Below, piece by piece: positions 18,302 through 27,329 of a DNA stretch of 64,000 bases. The translations under genes and the position numbers were made by a program. The notes under the pieces were generated by a model. That model worked only from the letters and a program-made list of their open reading frames with translations. It ran no database searches and was not told where the DNA came from. The stretch's first letter is position 1, and each line of letters opens with the position of its first letter. Source of the DNA: Methylocella sp. (GTDB lineage Bacteria > Pseudomonadota > Alphaproteobacteria > Rhizobiales > Beijerinckiaceae); the NCBI GenBank assembly GCA_037200525.1, contig JBBCGG010000001.1, positions 4,704,501 through 4,768,500 on the forward strand, written 5' to 3'.

Positions 18302-19477
18302 TTATGCCGCTGACGTGACGCGCCAAGTAGATTGCGCAATCTTCAGTTCTTCATTGGTCGGGACGATCAGGACTTTCACACGTGACGAGGCTGAGCTGAT
18401 TTCGAGCTCTCCCGCTGCATTTCGCTCTTCGTCAATCTCGAGCCCGAGCCAGGCGCAGCCGATGGAGACTTCCGACCGCGTCGCGGCATCGTTCTCGCCA
18501 ATGCCGCCGGTGAAAACGATCGCGTCGATCCCGCCGAGTGCCGCCGCGAGTGAGCCGATCTCCCGTACGATCCGGTATACGAATAGCGCGATAGCCTCTC
18601 GTGCGGTCGATTCCTTCGAGGCACGCAATGCGCGCATGTCCGACGACAGTCCGGACACGCCTAGCAAACCGGACTTTCGGTACATCAGATCCTCGAGACC
18701 CCGCGCGTCGAGCCCGTAGCGGTCCATCAGATAGATCAAGACTCCGGGATCAAGTGAACCACAGCGAGTGCCCATCATGAGGCCGTCGACAGCCGTGAAG
18801 CCCATAGTGCTCGCGACGCTCAGCGCTTCATGAACGGCGCAAAGGCTCGCACCGTTGCCTAAATGCGCAACGACGAGACGGCCCAGCGCAATCTCGGGCG
18901 CGACTTCCGCGAGGCGCGACGTGATGTATTCATACGAAATACCGTGAAAACCGTAGCGCCGGACCCCATCCTGCGAATAGCGTCTGGGAATCGCAAAGGC
19001 TTGCGCAATCGGTGGCTGGCTGCCGTGAAAGGCTGTGTCGAAGCAGGCGACCTGCGGCAGCTCCGGACGAAGGGCAAGGAGCGTCCTAATCGGCGCGAGA
19101 TTATGCGGCTGGTGCAATGGTGCGAGCGGGATGAAACTCTCAAGCTTTTCGACGACGGCTTCGCTCACGAGCAATGGCGCAGTATAATCGGGGCCGCCGT
19201 GGACGACTCGGTGCCCGACCGCCGAAATGCTTCGTCCTTCGAGCCACTGGCTGCCAATGCGAACCAGCGCCCGCGTCGCTTGATCGTGATCGAAATTGCT
19301 ATCGGAGAACGACTCTTCAGAGAGCATTTTGCCCTGGGCGTCGGAGAGACGCGCTCGCGGTTTTGTTCCGAGTCCTTCGATCTGCCCGCGCAGCAGGAGA
19401 GTCGGATGCATCGCGCGGTCATACACAGCTAGTTTGATGCTGGAGGACCCGGCGTTGAGGACGGCGATACTCGACAT
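18302..19477 (-). CDS. ackA: Acetate kinase
   Basis: A 391-residue acetokinase with the ATP-dependent sugar-kinase-like fold: N-terminal LNAGSSSIKLAVYD, GHRVVHGG near residue 92, RYGFHGISYEY, LGNGASLCAV, TMGFTAVDGLMMGTRCGSLDPG, and the C-terminal FTGGIGEND. It converts acetyl phosphate and ADP to acetate and ATP (or the reverse). It is the last gene of the DUF3141-pta-fabI-ackA cluster, 36 bases after the fabI stop, so it is probably co-transcribed with pta. Confidence 0.95.
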   Translation of the reverse strand: MSSIAVLNAGSSSIKLAVYDRAMHPTLLLRGQIEGLGTKPRARLSDAQGKMLSEESFSDSNFDHDQATRALVRIGSQWLEGRSISAVGHRVVHGGPDYTAPLLVSEAVVEKLESFIPLAPLHQPHNLAPIRTLLALRPELPQVACFDTAFHGSQPPIAQAFAIPRRYSQDGVRRYGFHGISYEYITSRLAEVAPEIALGRLVVAHLGNGASLCAVHEALSVASTMGFTAVDGLMMGTRCGSLDPGVLIYLMDRYGLDARGLEDLMYRKSGLLGVSGLSSDMRALRASKESTAREAIALFVYRIVREIGSLAAALGGIDAIVFTGGIGENDAATRSEVSIGCAWLGLEIDEERNAAGELEISSASSRVKVLIVPTNEELKIAQSTWRVTSAA

Positions 19478-19513
19478 GTCTATCTCTCTGGAAATGCCTA
19501 GGGCGCCGGTAGA

Positions 19514-20293
19514 TCAGGCAATGATGTTGGCGCCGCCGTCGACATAGACCGTGCCGCCCGTGAGCCGGTGTGCGAAGGGCGTCGCCAGGTAGGCGCAGGT
19601 CCAGCCGACATCCATGATGTCGACCAGTTCGCCGAGCGGCGCCTTGCTCGCCGCCTCGTTGAGCAGCATTTCGAAATCCTTGATACCCGAAGCGGCTCGG
19701 GTCTTCAGGGGTCCCGGCGAGATGGCGTGGACACGAATGTCGCTCGGTCCGAGTTCATAAGCAAGATAGCGGCATGCCGCCTCGAGCGCGGCCTTCACGG
19801 GCCCCATCACATTGTAGTTGGGCACGACTTTGTTCGCGCCGTTGTAACTCATCGCGAACATCGCGCCGCCATTCGTCATCAGCGGCGCAGCGAGCTTCGC
19901 CATCCGCACGAAGGAATGGCAGGAAACGTCCATCGCCTTTGCAAAGCCTGCGGCCGAGCAATTGAGAAGTCCGCCTTGCAAATCGTCCTTTGGAGCGAAG
20001 GCGATTGAATGAACGAGAACGTCGAGCCGCCCCCAGGCCTTCTCGATTGTCTCGAACAACGCCTCGAGGTCCGTCGAATTGGAGACGTCGAGCGGCGCCA
20101 TGATCTGGGCTTCGAGCTCGGCCGCTAGCGGCTCCACATGCGGTCGCGCCTTCTCGTTGAGCCAGGTGATGGCGAGATCCGCGCCTGCCATGCGAAACGC
20201 CTTGGCGCAGCCATAGGCGATTGACTGGTCATTGGCGATCCCGACGACAAGGGCCTTCTGCCCCATAAGCACACGCCTGATCTGCGTTTCCAT
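19514..20293 (-). CDS. fabI: Enoyl-ACP reductase (FabI type)
   Basis: A 259-residue short-chain reductase with the FabI features: ALVVGIANDQSIAYGCAKA at the cofactor site, NSIAFAP-like strand (HSIAFAPKDDLQGG) and the catalytic Tyr and Lys in SYNGANKVVPNYNVMGPVKAALE (Y-x6-K in YNVMGPVK). It reduces trans-2-enoyl-ACP with NAD(P)H. The ATG at 20293 follows GAGGTGACC; a GTG two codons upstream is less likely. Such a fabI paralogue next to pta and ackA may serve a special acyl pathway, since the housekeeping fabI usually lies elsewhere. Confidence 0.92.
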   Translation of the reverse strand: METQIRRVLMGQKALVVGIANDQSIAYGCAKAFRMAGADLAITWLNEKARPHVEPLAAELEAQIMAPLDVSNSTDLEALFETIEKAWGRLDVLVHSIAFAPKDDLQGGLLNCSAAGFAKAMDVSCHSFVRMAKLAAPLMTNGGAMFAMSYNGANKVVPNYNVMGPVKAALEAACRYLAYELGPSDIRVHAISPGPLKTRAASGIKDFEMLLNEAASKAPLGELVDIMDVGWTCAYLATPFAHRLTGGTVYVDGGANIIA

Positions 20294-20300
20294 GGTCACC

Positions 20301-21266
20301 TCATCGAACCGCCGCTGCGACGTCTTTGCGTCGCGCAGCGGCGACGAGGGCGGCGACCGCGCATGACGCGAGCCGTGCGACCAGCGAGTCAGCGCGGCTC
20401 GTCAGGATGATCGGAACCCTGGCCCCAAGCACGATGCCGGCGCTGTCAGCGCCGGCGAGAAAGGACAGACTCTTGGCGAGCATATTTCCAGACTCGAGGT
20501 CGGGCACGACCAGCACATTGGCGCGGCCCGCCACCGGCGACACTATCTGTTTGACGGCGGCCGCCGCCTCGCTAATTGCGTTGTCGAGTGCGAGAGGGCC
20601 GTCTAACACCGCGCCGGTAATCTGACCGCGATCCGCCATCTTGCACAGCGCCGCCGCATCGATCGTCGAGGGCACTTTGGGATTGACCGTCTCCATCGCC
20701 GAGAGAATCGCGACCCGCACCTCGGGAGCCTTCAAGGCATGAGCGAGGTCGATGGCGTTTTGGACAATATCGACCTTTTCCTCGAGCGTCGGGGCGATAT
20801 TGACTGCTGCGTCAGTGATAATCAGCGGGTCGGAATGTCCGGGCACGTCCATGATAAAGCAATGGCTGATGCGCCGCGCCGTTCGAATGCCGCTGTCGCG
20901 CGCCACAACCGCGCCCATTACTTCGTCGGTGTGGAGGCTGCCCTTCATCAGAGCTTCCGCTTCACCCTTTCGGACCAGTTCTACCGCCTTCTCCGCGGAA
21001 TCGTGACTATGGAGCGCATCGACGATCCGCAGGCTCGGAATTTCGATCCCATTTTTCGCTGCAACGTCGCGGATCCGCGCGGCCGGGCCGACGAGAATCG
21101 GGACGATAAGATTCAGCCGCGCTGCCTCGACCGCTCCTTCAAGCGACGCCGCGTCGCATGGATGCGCCACCGCGGTCGTGACGGCGCCAGCTGAGGCGGC
21201 GGCTTCGATGAGACGTTGATATTTCTCTCGGCCTTCGACTCTTGAAACGGGCTTCATGTCATTCAC
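20301..21266 (-). CDS. pta: Phosphate acyltransferase (phosphotransacetylase/phosphotransbutyrylase)
   Basis: A 321-residue PTA_PTB protein, single domain. Signatures include EAEALMKGSLHTDEVM, ISHCFIMDVPG, ILSAMETVNPKVPSTIDAA, GAVLDGPLALDNAIS and NVLVVPDLESGNMLAKSL. It moves an acyl group from CoA to phosphate. The frame starts with GTG overlapping the DUF3141 stop as GTGA; an ATG three codons in is an alternative. It is followed by fabI and ackA. Whether acetyl or a longer acyl is preferred cannot be read from sequence, so the symbol follows the usual usage. Confidence 0.88.
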   Translation of the reverse strand: MNDMKPVSRVEGREKYQRLIEAAASAGAVTTAVAHPCDAASLEGAVEAARLNLIVPILVGPAARIRDVAAKNGIEIPSLRIVDALHSHDSAEKAVELVRKGEAEALMKGSLHTDEVMGAVVARDSGIRTARRISHCFIMDVPGHSDPLIITDAAVNIAPTLEEKVDIVQNAIDLAHALKAPEVRVAILSAMETVNPKVPSTIDAAALCKMADRGQITGAVLDGPLALDNAISEAAAAVKQIVSPVAGRANVLVVPDLESGNMLAKSLSFLAGADSAGIVLGARVPIILTSRADSLVARLASCAVAALVAAARRKDVAAAVR

Positions 21267-23440
21267 TTGCTCTTGACCAGGATTGGTCGCGGCGACTCCT
21301 GCGTTTCTGCATTTCTGGCGCCGAACAGATTTCTCACTTCGTCGAGCCGCCGCGCAGCTTCAGGATCGAGCTTTCCTTTTGCAGCGGCGACTTCAGTGAT
21401 CGCGTCGATCACTTTCTTGCATCGTCCCGGATCATCCGGCAGCATCGCTGGAATAGCCGACATGGCGCGAGACTCATCCGCCCGCAGCAGCGCAGCCTCC
21501 TGGCGCAGGATTGACTTGAGTTGCGAAAGTGACACGCGCGGATTCTCGGGAGCATTGTTGCGGATGACTTCCAGCGCGTTGAACTGGCGTTCGTCGGCGC
21601 CTCCTCCTCGCATCACGTAAAGAAGCGCACGAAGGCCAGCCTCCAGGAATCCGCCTCGCTCCATGCCCGCTTCGGGGTCGGCGCGCATTTCGGCGTGAGC
21701 GAGATCATGCTCCGTCGGACGGTCCGCGTCGAAGTGATCGGACTTGAGGCCAACGGCCACCTGAAGCAACGGCGATCCATACGTGCTGAGGAACATTGCT
21801 TCGGTCATCGTTTCGCGCATTTTGGCGAAGCTCTCGAGATTCGTGACGATCCATGACGAGGTCATCTTCTCGAAGGCGGCAAGCGGATTGTCGTCGCCGA
21901 CCGGATGCCGGTCGGAGCGCACCTTTGCCGCAAGCTGGGCGATCGGCGGCATGAGTGGGTTCCGATCGGAGAAGGCGCGGAATCGGACGCGGTTCGGATG
22001 CATCTCCCGCATGAATTCGGCAGAGGCGGGCGTCGTCATCGCCTTGACGACGGGACTGAGCAAGGTGCGGTAAAGCCCCTGATTGATTTCCGAGACTCGC
22101 GCGACGGTTTCGAACCGGCGCTGATCGGCCGCGTCGTTGTGCCCGAGGGCGCGAATATCGTCGAGTGTACGGGACTCGAGTTTGGCCACGTATCTGCCGG
22201 TGATCAGTTCCGGATGCGCAATAGACTCATCTAGATCCGTGAGAAGAACTTCGTAAAGACCGGGCGGCATCGCGTCGATCAGATTCATGTTGAGAGCAAA
22301 TTCCTCGTGCTCCTTACTGGCCACCTTGCCGGAGACAAAAATGCCGAGATGCCCGATGCTTTGGTGCAGCGAATAGATGATCGTCTGACCGTTCGCGATG
22401 ATCTCGTCGACGCTGTCATACAGGTCGAGGATCCAATCGAGCGCCTGTTGTGGCGGTGTAATGTCATCGCCGAACGAACAGAAGACGATGATCGGTGACC
22501 GAATTTCGCGAAGGTCTATACGTCGGCCATCGCTGTTTCGGATCTTGCCTGCGGTGAGCCTGTTGCCGACGAACAATTCCTCGACAATGAACTGTATCTC
22601 CGCGGCATTCAGGAGAACGGGAGCGCCCCACCATTTCTCGAAGTCAAGAAACCGTTCGGCTTCGGTATCGACCTTGGCGTAGACGTTATAGGGCTTCTTC
22701 CATAACGTATTTGCGGGGTTGTTCGACTCGAAATTTGCAACCAGCGCTGCGCCGTCAAAAATTCCTTTGCCGATGTCGCCAGCAAGCGATGTCAGCCAAG
22801 CGCCGCCGAGCATACCGCCAAGGTAGCGCATCGGGTTTCTGCCGCGTACGCCTGCCCAATAGGAGAGGGGCGCGCCAGCGAGCACGATTGGTCCAGGCAA
22901 GTCCGGGGACATGGCCGCCATCATCATGACCTGCCAGCCTGCCTGGCAATTGCCCATCAGCGCGGGCTTGCCGTCTGCCTCCGCATGCCGCTCGCTCACG
23001 ACGCGGACGAAATGCGCCTCCATGCGGCAAACATCCTCAATAGTCTGACCTGGCATTGGTTCCGGCAGGAATCCGACGAAATAGCAGGGATGGCCTGCCC
23101 GGAGCGCGACGCCGATCTCGCTGTCATGCTTCATGCCGCCGATGCCCGGCCCGTGTCCGGCGCGTGGATCAAAAACGATGAAGGGGCGCTTGTGCGCATC
23201 GATTTGGACGCTCGCCGGCGGGATGATTCGCGCCAGAACGTAATTCACCGGCCGCGGCAGCGTGCGCCCATCGATGATGATCTCAGGCTCAAAGCTAAGA
23301 ACATGCGGCGCGGTCCGCTTGCTCTGCTCTTGATAGTTATTGCCGCGCTGGCGCATGACGTCGAGGAACAGAATCGAGCGCTCTAAGGCATCACGCCAGT
23401 AGTCGAAAACGAAATTGCCAGCGAGTGAGGGTTGCGACAT
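21263..23440 (-). CDS. DUF3141 protein with PhaC-like alpha/beta-hydrolase domain
   Basis: A 725-residue protein starting MSQPSLAGNFVFDYWRDALE, an N-terminus like PHA synthases. The hydrolase core has a nucleophile elbow GNCQAGW with Cys in the Ser position, as in polyhydroxyalkanoate synthases, plus IIVFCSFGDDITPPQQALDWI (Asp loop) and SIGHLGIFVSG (His). The C-terminal third is DUF3141-specific and helical. This family occurs with pta, ackA and fabI in alphaproteobacteria. Polyester synthesis has not been shown for it; acyl transfer from a CoA or phosphate donor is a reasonable guess. ATG at 23440 follows GGGGGAC. Confidence 0.85.
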   Translation of the reverse strand: MSQPSLAGNFVFDYWRDALERSILFLDVMRQRGNNYQEQSKRTAPHVLSFEPEIIIDGRTLPRPVNYVLARIIPPASVQIDAHKRPFIVFDPRAGHGPGIGGMKHDSEIGVALRAGHPCYFVGFLPEPMPGQTIEDVCRMEAHFVRVVSERHAEADGKPALMGNCQAGWQVMMMAAMSPDLPGPIVLAGAPLSYWAGVRGRNPMRYLGGMLGGAWLTSLAGDIGKGIFDGAALVANFESNNPANTLWKKPYNVYAKVDTEAERFLDFEKWWGAPVLLNAAEIQFIVEELFVGNRLTAGKIRNSDGRRIDLREIRSPIIVFCSFGDDITPPQQALDWILDLYDSVDEIIANGQTIIYSLHQSIGHLGIFVSGKVASKEHEEFALNMNLIDAMPPGLYEVLLTDLDESIAHPELITGRYVAKLESRTLDDIRALGHNDAADQRRFETVARVSEINQGLYRTLLSPVVKAMTTPASAEFMREMHPNRVRFRAFSDRNPLMPPIAQLAAKVRSDRHPVGDDNPLAAFEKMTSSWIVTNLESFAKMRETMTEAMFLSTYGSPLLQVAVGLKSDHFDADRPTEHDLAHAEMRADPEAGMERGGFLEAGLRALLYVMRGGGADERQFNALEVIRNNAPENPRVSLSQLKSILRQEAALLRADESRAMSAIPAMLPDDPGRCKKVIDAITEVAAAKGKLDPEAARRLDEVRNLFGARNAETQESPRPILVKSK

Positions 23441-23486
23441 CGAAAGTCCCCCGTGCAGCGACGAATGCATTGATCGGGCGATGTAG

Positions 23487-23600
23487 AGCCATGGCGTCTG
23501 TTTCGACCGATGCCTTGGTGTATCGGAGTACCACGGAGGCATCTACCGTGGGGCGTTTACCGTGGGGCGTTTACCGTGGAACATATGTCTGCCGTTGGCG
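23487..23600 (+). pseudogene. Decayed partial copy of the GGVYR-repeat exported protein
   Basis: The stretch resembles the gene at 24565-24867: a STDAL-VYR signal cleavage region followed by CACGGAGGCATCTACCGTGG and two GGGGCGTTTACCGTG units, but the frame is broken after a few codons and the rest is missing. It reads as an old tandem duplicate left between the DUF3141 gene and the next exported-protein gene. Confidence 0.5.
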
Positions 23601-23885
23601 CAGGCGTTAAGCTAACTGCCCTGCTACTAACTCGGGCCGAATTTAAAACGGCTTCATGGTAGCGTAGAAGCCCCGCCGTGTGAATCAGTGCGCCACGCCA
23701 ATATTACACAATCCGTCAAGCGCCGCCGCGATACGAGCCGCAAGGCGTGCCCCCCAACACCCTCGAGCGCTGGGGAAAGCGCGAGGTTTAGCTTCGCTGT
23801 TTAGAGCCACGAAAACCGGATGTCGGCGACCGCCAATTTGACGCCAGCTTCAATTTCGACGACTTCTACCACCGCAGCGGCGGTA

Positions 23886-24092
23886 CTAGTAGACGTGGCC
23901 GGTTCGCCGATAATGACGGTGCATTTGGCGGCCTGTACGTCGCGCCGCACGTCGCTGCATCCCATACGTCTGGGCCTCAGCATCTGACACTGTTAGGACT
24001 ATTGGCAGAATAGAGAGGATGAGTGCGGCTGGTCCAAAAAGGGAAAGCGCCCTTCGGCGGGACACCATTTCTGAGTCGATTTTTTCGCTCAT
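23886..24092 (-). CDS. Small exported protein with Tat-like signal and basic tail
   Basis: Sixty-eight residues. GAGGGAGGAAAG precedes the ATG. The N-terminus has a twin-arginine-like SRRRALSLFG before a hydrophobic stretch (AALILSILPIVLTV) and a cleavage region DAEAQ. The mature part ends RRAARRTGRQMHRHYRRTG, rich in Arg and His. Similar proteins with longer Arg/His tails are common in Bradyrhizobium-like genomes; function unknown. Confidence 0.65.
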   Translation of the reverse strand: MSEKIDSEMVSRRRALSLFGPAALILSILPIVLTVSDAEAQTYGMQRRAARRTGRQMHRHYRRTGHVY

Positions 24093-24564
24093 AATCTTTC
24101 CTCCCTCTAAAATGGTCCTCTTACGTGACCGGCGACCCTAAACTTAGGTCTCTCATGTTAGTTTCTATTACATAAGGCACTCGCTAGCAACCACATTGTC
24201 GCTCGATCGAGCGAGCGATCAAGCACGGGCCTATGATTCATCGAAGCGTGGCTTCCGCTCAGTGCTCGATTAGCGAGACTGGCAGGCCAGACACTGAATC
24301 TACGAGTCGCACGAGCGAAACCCAGAGACTACAGGCTTAATCGGCAGCGGCGGATAAAGCCACATCATTGCGGCATGGCTGAAACCACCTAAATCCTAGA
24401 GTTTTAAGTAAATTTGTGCTAGACGTTGCTTGTTAAGCAATCAAGGGCCGCGCCAAGCGGCTGCCGTAGCGACGAACGCTGCACAAGCAAAGGCTGATAG
24501 GTCAGCGAATAAGAATCACAGCTGATCTCTATGACGTCGGCGGCAGATCAAGAGGGGAAACGCC
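24093..24564. other. Non-coding gap with a 16-bp perfect palindrome at 24199-24214
   Basis: About 470 bases between divergent exported-protein genes, so it should hold both promoters. TCGCTCGATCGAGCGA is a perfect palindrome, a candidate operator or hairpin. No gene is seen. Confidence 0.5.
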
Positions 24565-24867
24565 ATGTGGTGTAGGATCGCCATTTCCATTGCTGCAGTT
24601 GTATTCCTTGCCATAGCCTCTATCTCGACCGACGCCTTGGCGTATCGCGGTGGATATCGTGGAGGCGGCTATCATGGAGGCATCCATCGTGGAGGCATCC
24701 ATCGTGGAGGTGTCTATCGTGGAGGTGTCTATCGCGGAGGCGTCTATCGCGGAGGCGTCTATCGCGGAGGGGCCTATTATGGAGGCGTCTATCGTGGAGG
24801 CTATGTGCGTCGTGGCGTTTACGGGCGGGCTCTATGCGGATATGCGCCCTACCCGCCCTGCTACTAA
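24565..24867 (+). CDS. Exported Gly/Tyr/Arg pentapeptide-repeat protein
   Basis: A 100-residue protein with a signal peptide (IAISIAAVVFLAIASISTDALA) and a mature part made of about ten GGVYR-like pentapeptides, coded by a 15-base tandem repeat. It ends with GYAPYPPCY. Such Gly/Tyr/His-rich exported proteins are frequent in Hyphomicrobiales with no known role; they might bind metal or cell wall. AGAGGGGAAACGCC precedes the ATG. A degraded copy lies 1 kb upstream. Confidence 0.7.
   Translation: MWCRIAISIAAVVFLAIASISTDALAYRGGYRGGGYHGGIHRGGIHRGGVYRGGVYRGGVYRGGVYRGGAYYGGVYRGGYVRRGVYGRALCGYAPYPPCY
24661..24795 (+). repeat. Nine tandem 15-base units inside the GGVYR protein gene
   Basis: Units follow GGAGGCGTCTATCGC with small changes (GGCATCCAT, GGGGCCTAT) and keep the reading frame. 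Copy number is likely to vary between strains. Confidence 0.85.
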
Positions 24868-25028
24868 GGGGTGGGCGCGCATCTTGTCGCCGCCGGAGCG
24901 GTCGGGCTGACGCCGGCGCGGGCAATAGGAGTTGGCTCGCATCGGCGCAATGCTGCCGCTAGCCTCGGTCAGCCGCTCGGGCTTTCTGAGGGACAGCAAG
25001 CGCGACCATCAAGCTCAGGACGCCGGCG

Positions 25029-26297
25029 ATGCGGTTCGGTAAAATGAGAAGCGCAGACGAATCCGATTCACGTCGCCAGCTATGGCGAAGTTCAATTCGC
25101 ACCGCCGTGTCCGCAATGCGATTTTCCCGCGCGAACTTCGGCCATCGAACTGCCGTGCCATATTCGCAATGTTGTAATGCGATCGCGCTTGGCCTCCCGA
25201 ATGCGCGCTTTTTTCTCCTTGACCCGAGCGCAATTTCCGCTGAACAGCAGCAAGCGCTCGTTCGCGAGGCCGAAAGCCTTGGCGTTAGCCAGGGCGGCGT
25301 TCTGCCAAACGCGCATTACCTGTCGCTTTCGGGGGGCGGAGACAAGGGCGCCTTTGGCGCCGGGCTACTCGTCGGCTGGACCGCGCATGGGGACCGCCCG
25401 AAATTCAAGCTCGTCACCGGAGTGAGCACTGGGGCCCTGACTGCGCCGTTCGCTTTCCTCGGCTCCGAATATGATGCGGCGCTCACCGACGTTTATACGA
25501 ACATCGCCCCTTCGAATATCTTCAAGAAGAGGTTCGTGCCGCTGGCCGCGCTTATTCAGGACGCGATGGCCGACACAGCTCCGTTATTTGGAACAATTTC
25601 ACGCCATGTAACGGACGAGATGCTCGCGAAGGTCGCCGAGGAATACGAAAAAGGACGACTGCTGCTGATCCAGACCACAGATCTTGACGCTGGCGTACCG
25701 GTCGTGTGGAACATCGGAGCGATCGCGGCAAGTGATCATCCTGGCGCAGCCGATCTCATACGCCGGATCTTGCTTGCGTCCGCGTCTATACCAGGTGCGT
25801 TCCCGCCGGTGTTGTTTGACGTCAGCGCCGACGGCAAGTCCTGTCAGGAAATGCATGTCGACGGCGGCGCCGTCAGCCAAGCTTTTCTGATTCCGCCCAA
25901 TTTGGATGTGCGCATAGCTCAAGAAAAGACCGGGCTTCGCAGAAAGGCCTACGACGCTTATATCATTCGTAATTCCCGCTTGGCGACCGATTGGAGCGAT
26001 GTGCAGAGGGCCACGCTTCCGATTGCCGGGAAAGCCGTCTCGATAATGATCAACTACGTAGGCTTGGGCGATTTGTATCGCATTTATTTGGAGTTGCAGC
26101 GAGCTGGCGCGGGCTTCAACGTCGCCTATATCGGCGACGACTTCCAGGCGGAACACAAGGTGCAATTCGAACAGGGATACATGCGCGCTTTGTATCGATT
26201 CGGCTATGAGAAGGCAGCGAAGGGTTACCCGTGGGAGCATGCGCCGCCGGGATTTCAAGCCGAGGATCGAGGGCGCGGCCGAGATAACAGGACTTAG
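25029..26297 (+). CDS. Patatin-like phospholipase
   Basis: A 422-residue protein with all patatin elements: oxyanion loop SGGGDKGAFG (residues 101-110), nucleophile Ser133 in GVSTG (131-135), the SASIPGAFPP stretch (251-260) and the catalytic Asp278 in DGG. The family cleaves acyl chains from membrane or neutral lipids. The true start is uncertain: the first 30 residues are basic and may be untranslated, and an ATG at 25116 would give a short hydrophobic lead with CC, possibly a lipid anchor. It stands alone on the plus strand. Confidence 0.85.
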   Translation: MRFGKMRSADESDSRRQLWRSSIRTAVSAMRFSRANFGHRTAVPYSQCCNAIALGLPNARFFLLDPSAISAEQQQALVREAESLGVSQGGVLPNAHYLSLSGGGDKGAFGAGLLVGWTAHGDRPKFKLVTGVSTGALTAPFAFLGSEYDAALTDVYTNIAPSNIFKKRFVPLAALIQDAMADTAPLFGTISRHVTDEMLAKVAEEYEKGRLLLIQTTDLDAGVPVVWNIGAIAASDHPGAADLIRRILLASASIPGAFPPVLFDVSADGKSCQEMHVDGGAVSQAFLIPPNLDVRIAQEKTGLRRKAYDAYIIRNSRLATDWSDVQRATLPIAGKAVSIMINYVGLGDLYRIYLELQRAGAGFNVAYIGDDFQAEHKVQFEQGYMRALYRFGYEKAAKGYPWEHAPPGFQAEDRGRGRDNRT

Positions 26298-26481
26298 ACG
26301 AATGGCCTGCGCTCATGCCACTGCTGATCGGTTTTTCTAACCCGAACTCGCAAACCGTGTCGTCATGCATCGCCCTCGCAGTCACTGAAGAACGAATTAG
26401 GTCTTCAACGCGCGCGCTTCGAGCTCGCGCAGAGGCGAGACAGCGATCACTGAGGAGCCAGCCGGCTTCGATATATGGAAC

Positions 26482-27201
26482 ATGGTAACGGCGATGCGCC
26501 ATCCGACTGAGATTGAGGTCGATTCCGCGCCATCCCTCGCTCGCCCTGGGCTGAAGACGCCACGAGCCGCCGCTGTCGCTGGGATCGTTTTCTCAATGCT
26601 CCTGATTTGCAGCTTCTGGGTGCTTTGGCGCGCAGTGCTCGTCGACCCGCCCGAAGCTGGCTCCTGGCTCGGAACTCACTCGAGAAGAGTGTCGCTTGCT
26701 TTGAATCTCATTCCCTTTGCGGGCGTGGCTTTCTTTTGGTTCCTTGGCGTTCTGAGAGATCGCCTCGGGCAGAAGGAAGACCAGTTTTTTGCAACTGTTT
26801 TCCTCGGCAGCGGCCTCATGTTTCTTGGGATGCTGTTTGTCGCCGCTGCGGCAATGGGTGGAATCGTCCTGGCCCAATCCGCCACATCTGCCGGGCTTCG
26901 GGGCACCGCTACCTATGCCTTCGCCCGTTCATTCACATATAACATCATGCAAATCTACGCACTCAAGATGGCCGCGGTCTTTATGATCACCACCTCGACA
27001 CTGGCGATAAAGACCAACCTCACTGTCGGCTGGATCGCGTTCCTGGGATACGCTTCGGCAGCGTTCCTCCTTGCTGGCGGCGGTTATCTTGGCTCGGCTT
27101 TATTCATTTTTCCAGCGTGGGTGCTTCTAGTCAGTGTCTATATTTTGATCGACAATCTGAGAAATTCGCCGGGGACAAAGAAGGGGGAACTTGAGGGTTA
27201 A
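26482..27201 (+). CDS. Integral membrane protein, about five helices
   Basis: A 239-residue protein with hydrophobic segments near residues 30-52, 72-92, 103-130, 155-175 and 185-225, a short charged N-terminus and a basic C-tail (NSPGTKKGELEG). No transport or catalytic motif recognised. It follows the patatin gene in the same direction after 185 bases, so co-regulation is possible but not evident. Confidence 0.7.
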   Translation: MVTAMRHPTEIEVDSAPSLARPGLKTPRAAAVAGIVFSMLLICSFWVLWRAVLVDPPEAGSWLGTHSRRVSLALNLIPFAGVAFFWFLGVLRDRLGQKEDQFFATVFLGSGLMFLGMLFVAAAAMGGIVLAQSATSAGLRGTATYAFARSFTYNIMQIYALKMAAVFMITTSTLAIKTNLTVGWIAFLGYASAAFLLAGGGYLGSALFIFPAWVLLVSVYILIDNLRNSPGTKKGELEG

Positions 27202-27329
27202 TACGCTGTATCGACGGCTGGCCGCTTATGGATGCCTAATCTCGATCCATCCATTCAGCTCCCATATATTGACGCCTTGGCCGAAGCTCGGCGATTGCGA
27301 GCGCCGCACCAGATGCTCGACCGCGGCGA

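Noticed and set aside
19568-21194. Plus-strand frames of 146-151 residues across fabI and pta
   Set aside because: Both are antisense to strongly recognised enzymes.
24661-24795. CRISPR-like array
   Set aside because: The units are contiguous 15-mers without spacers and lie in frame inside a coding gene.
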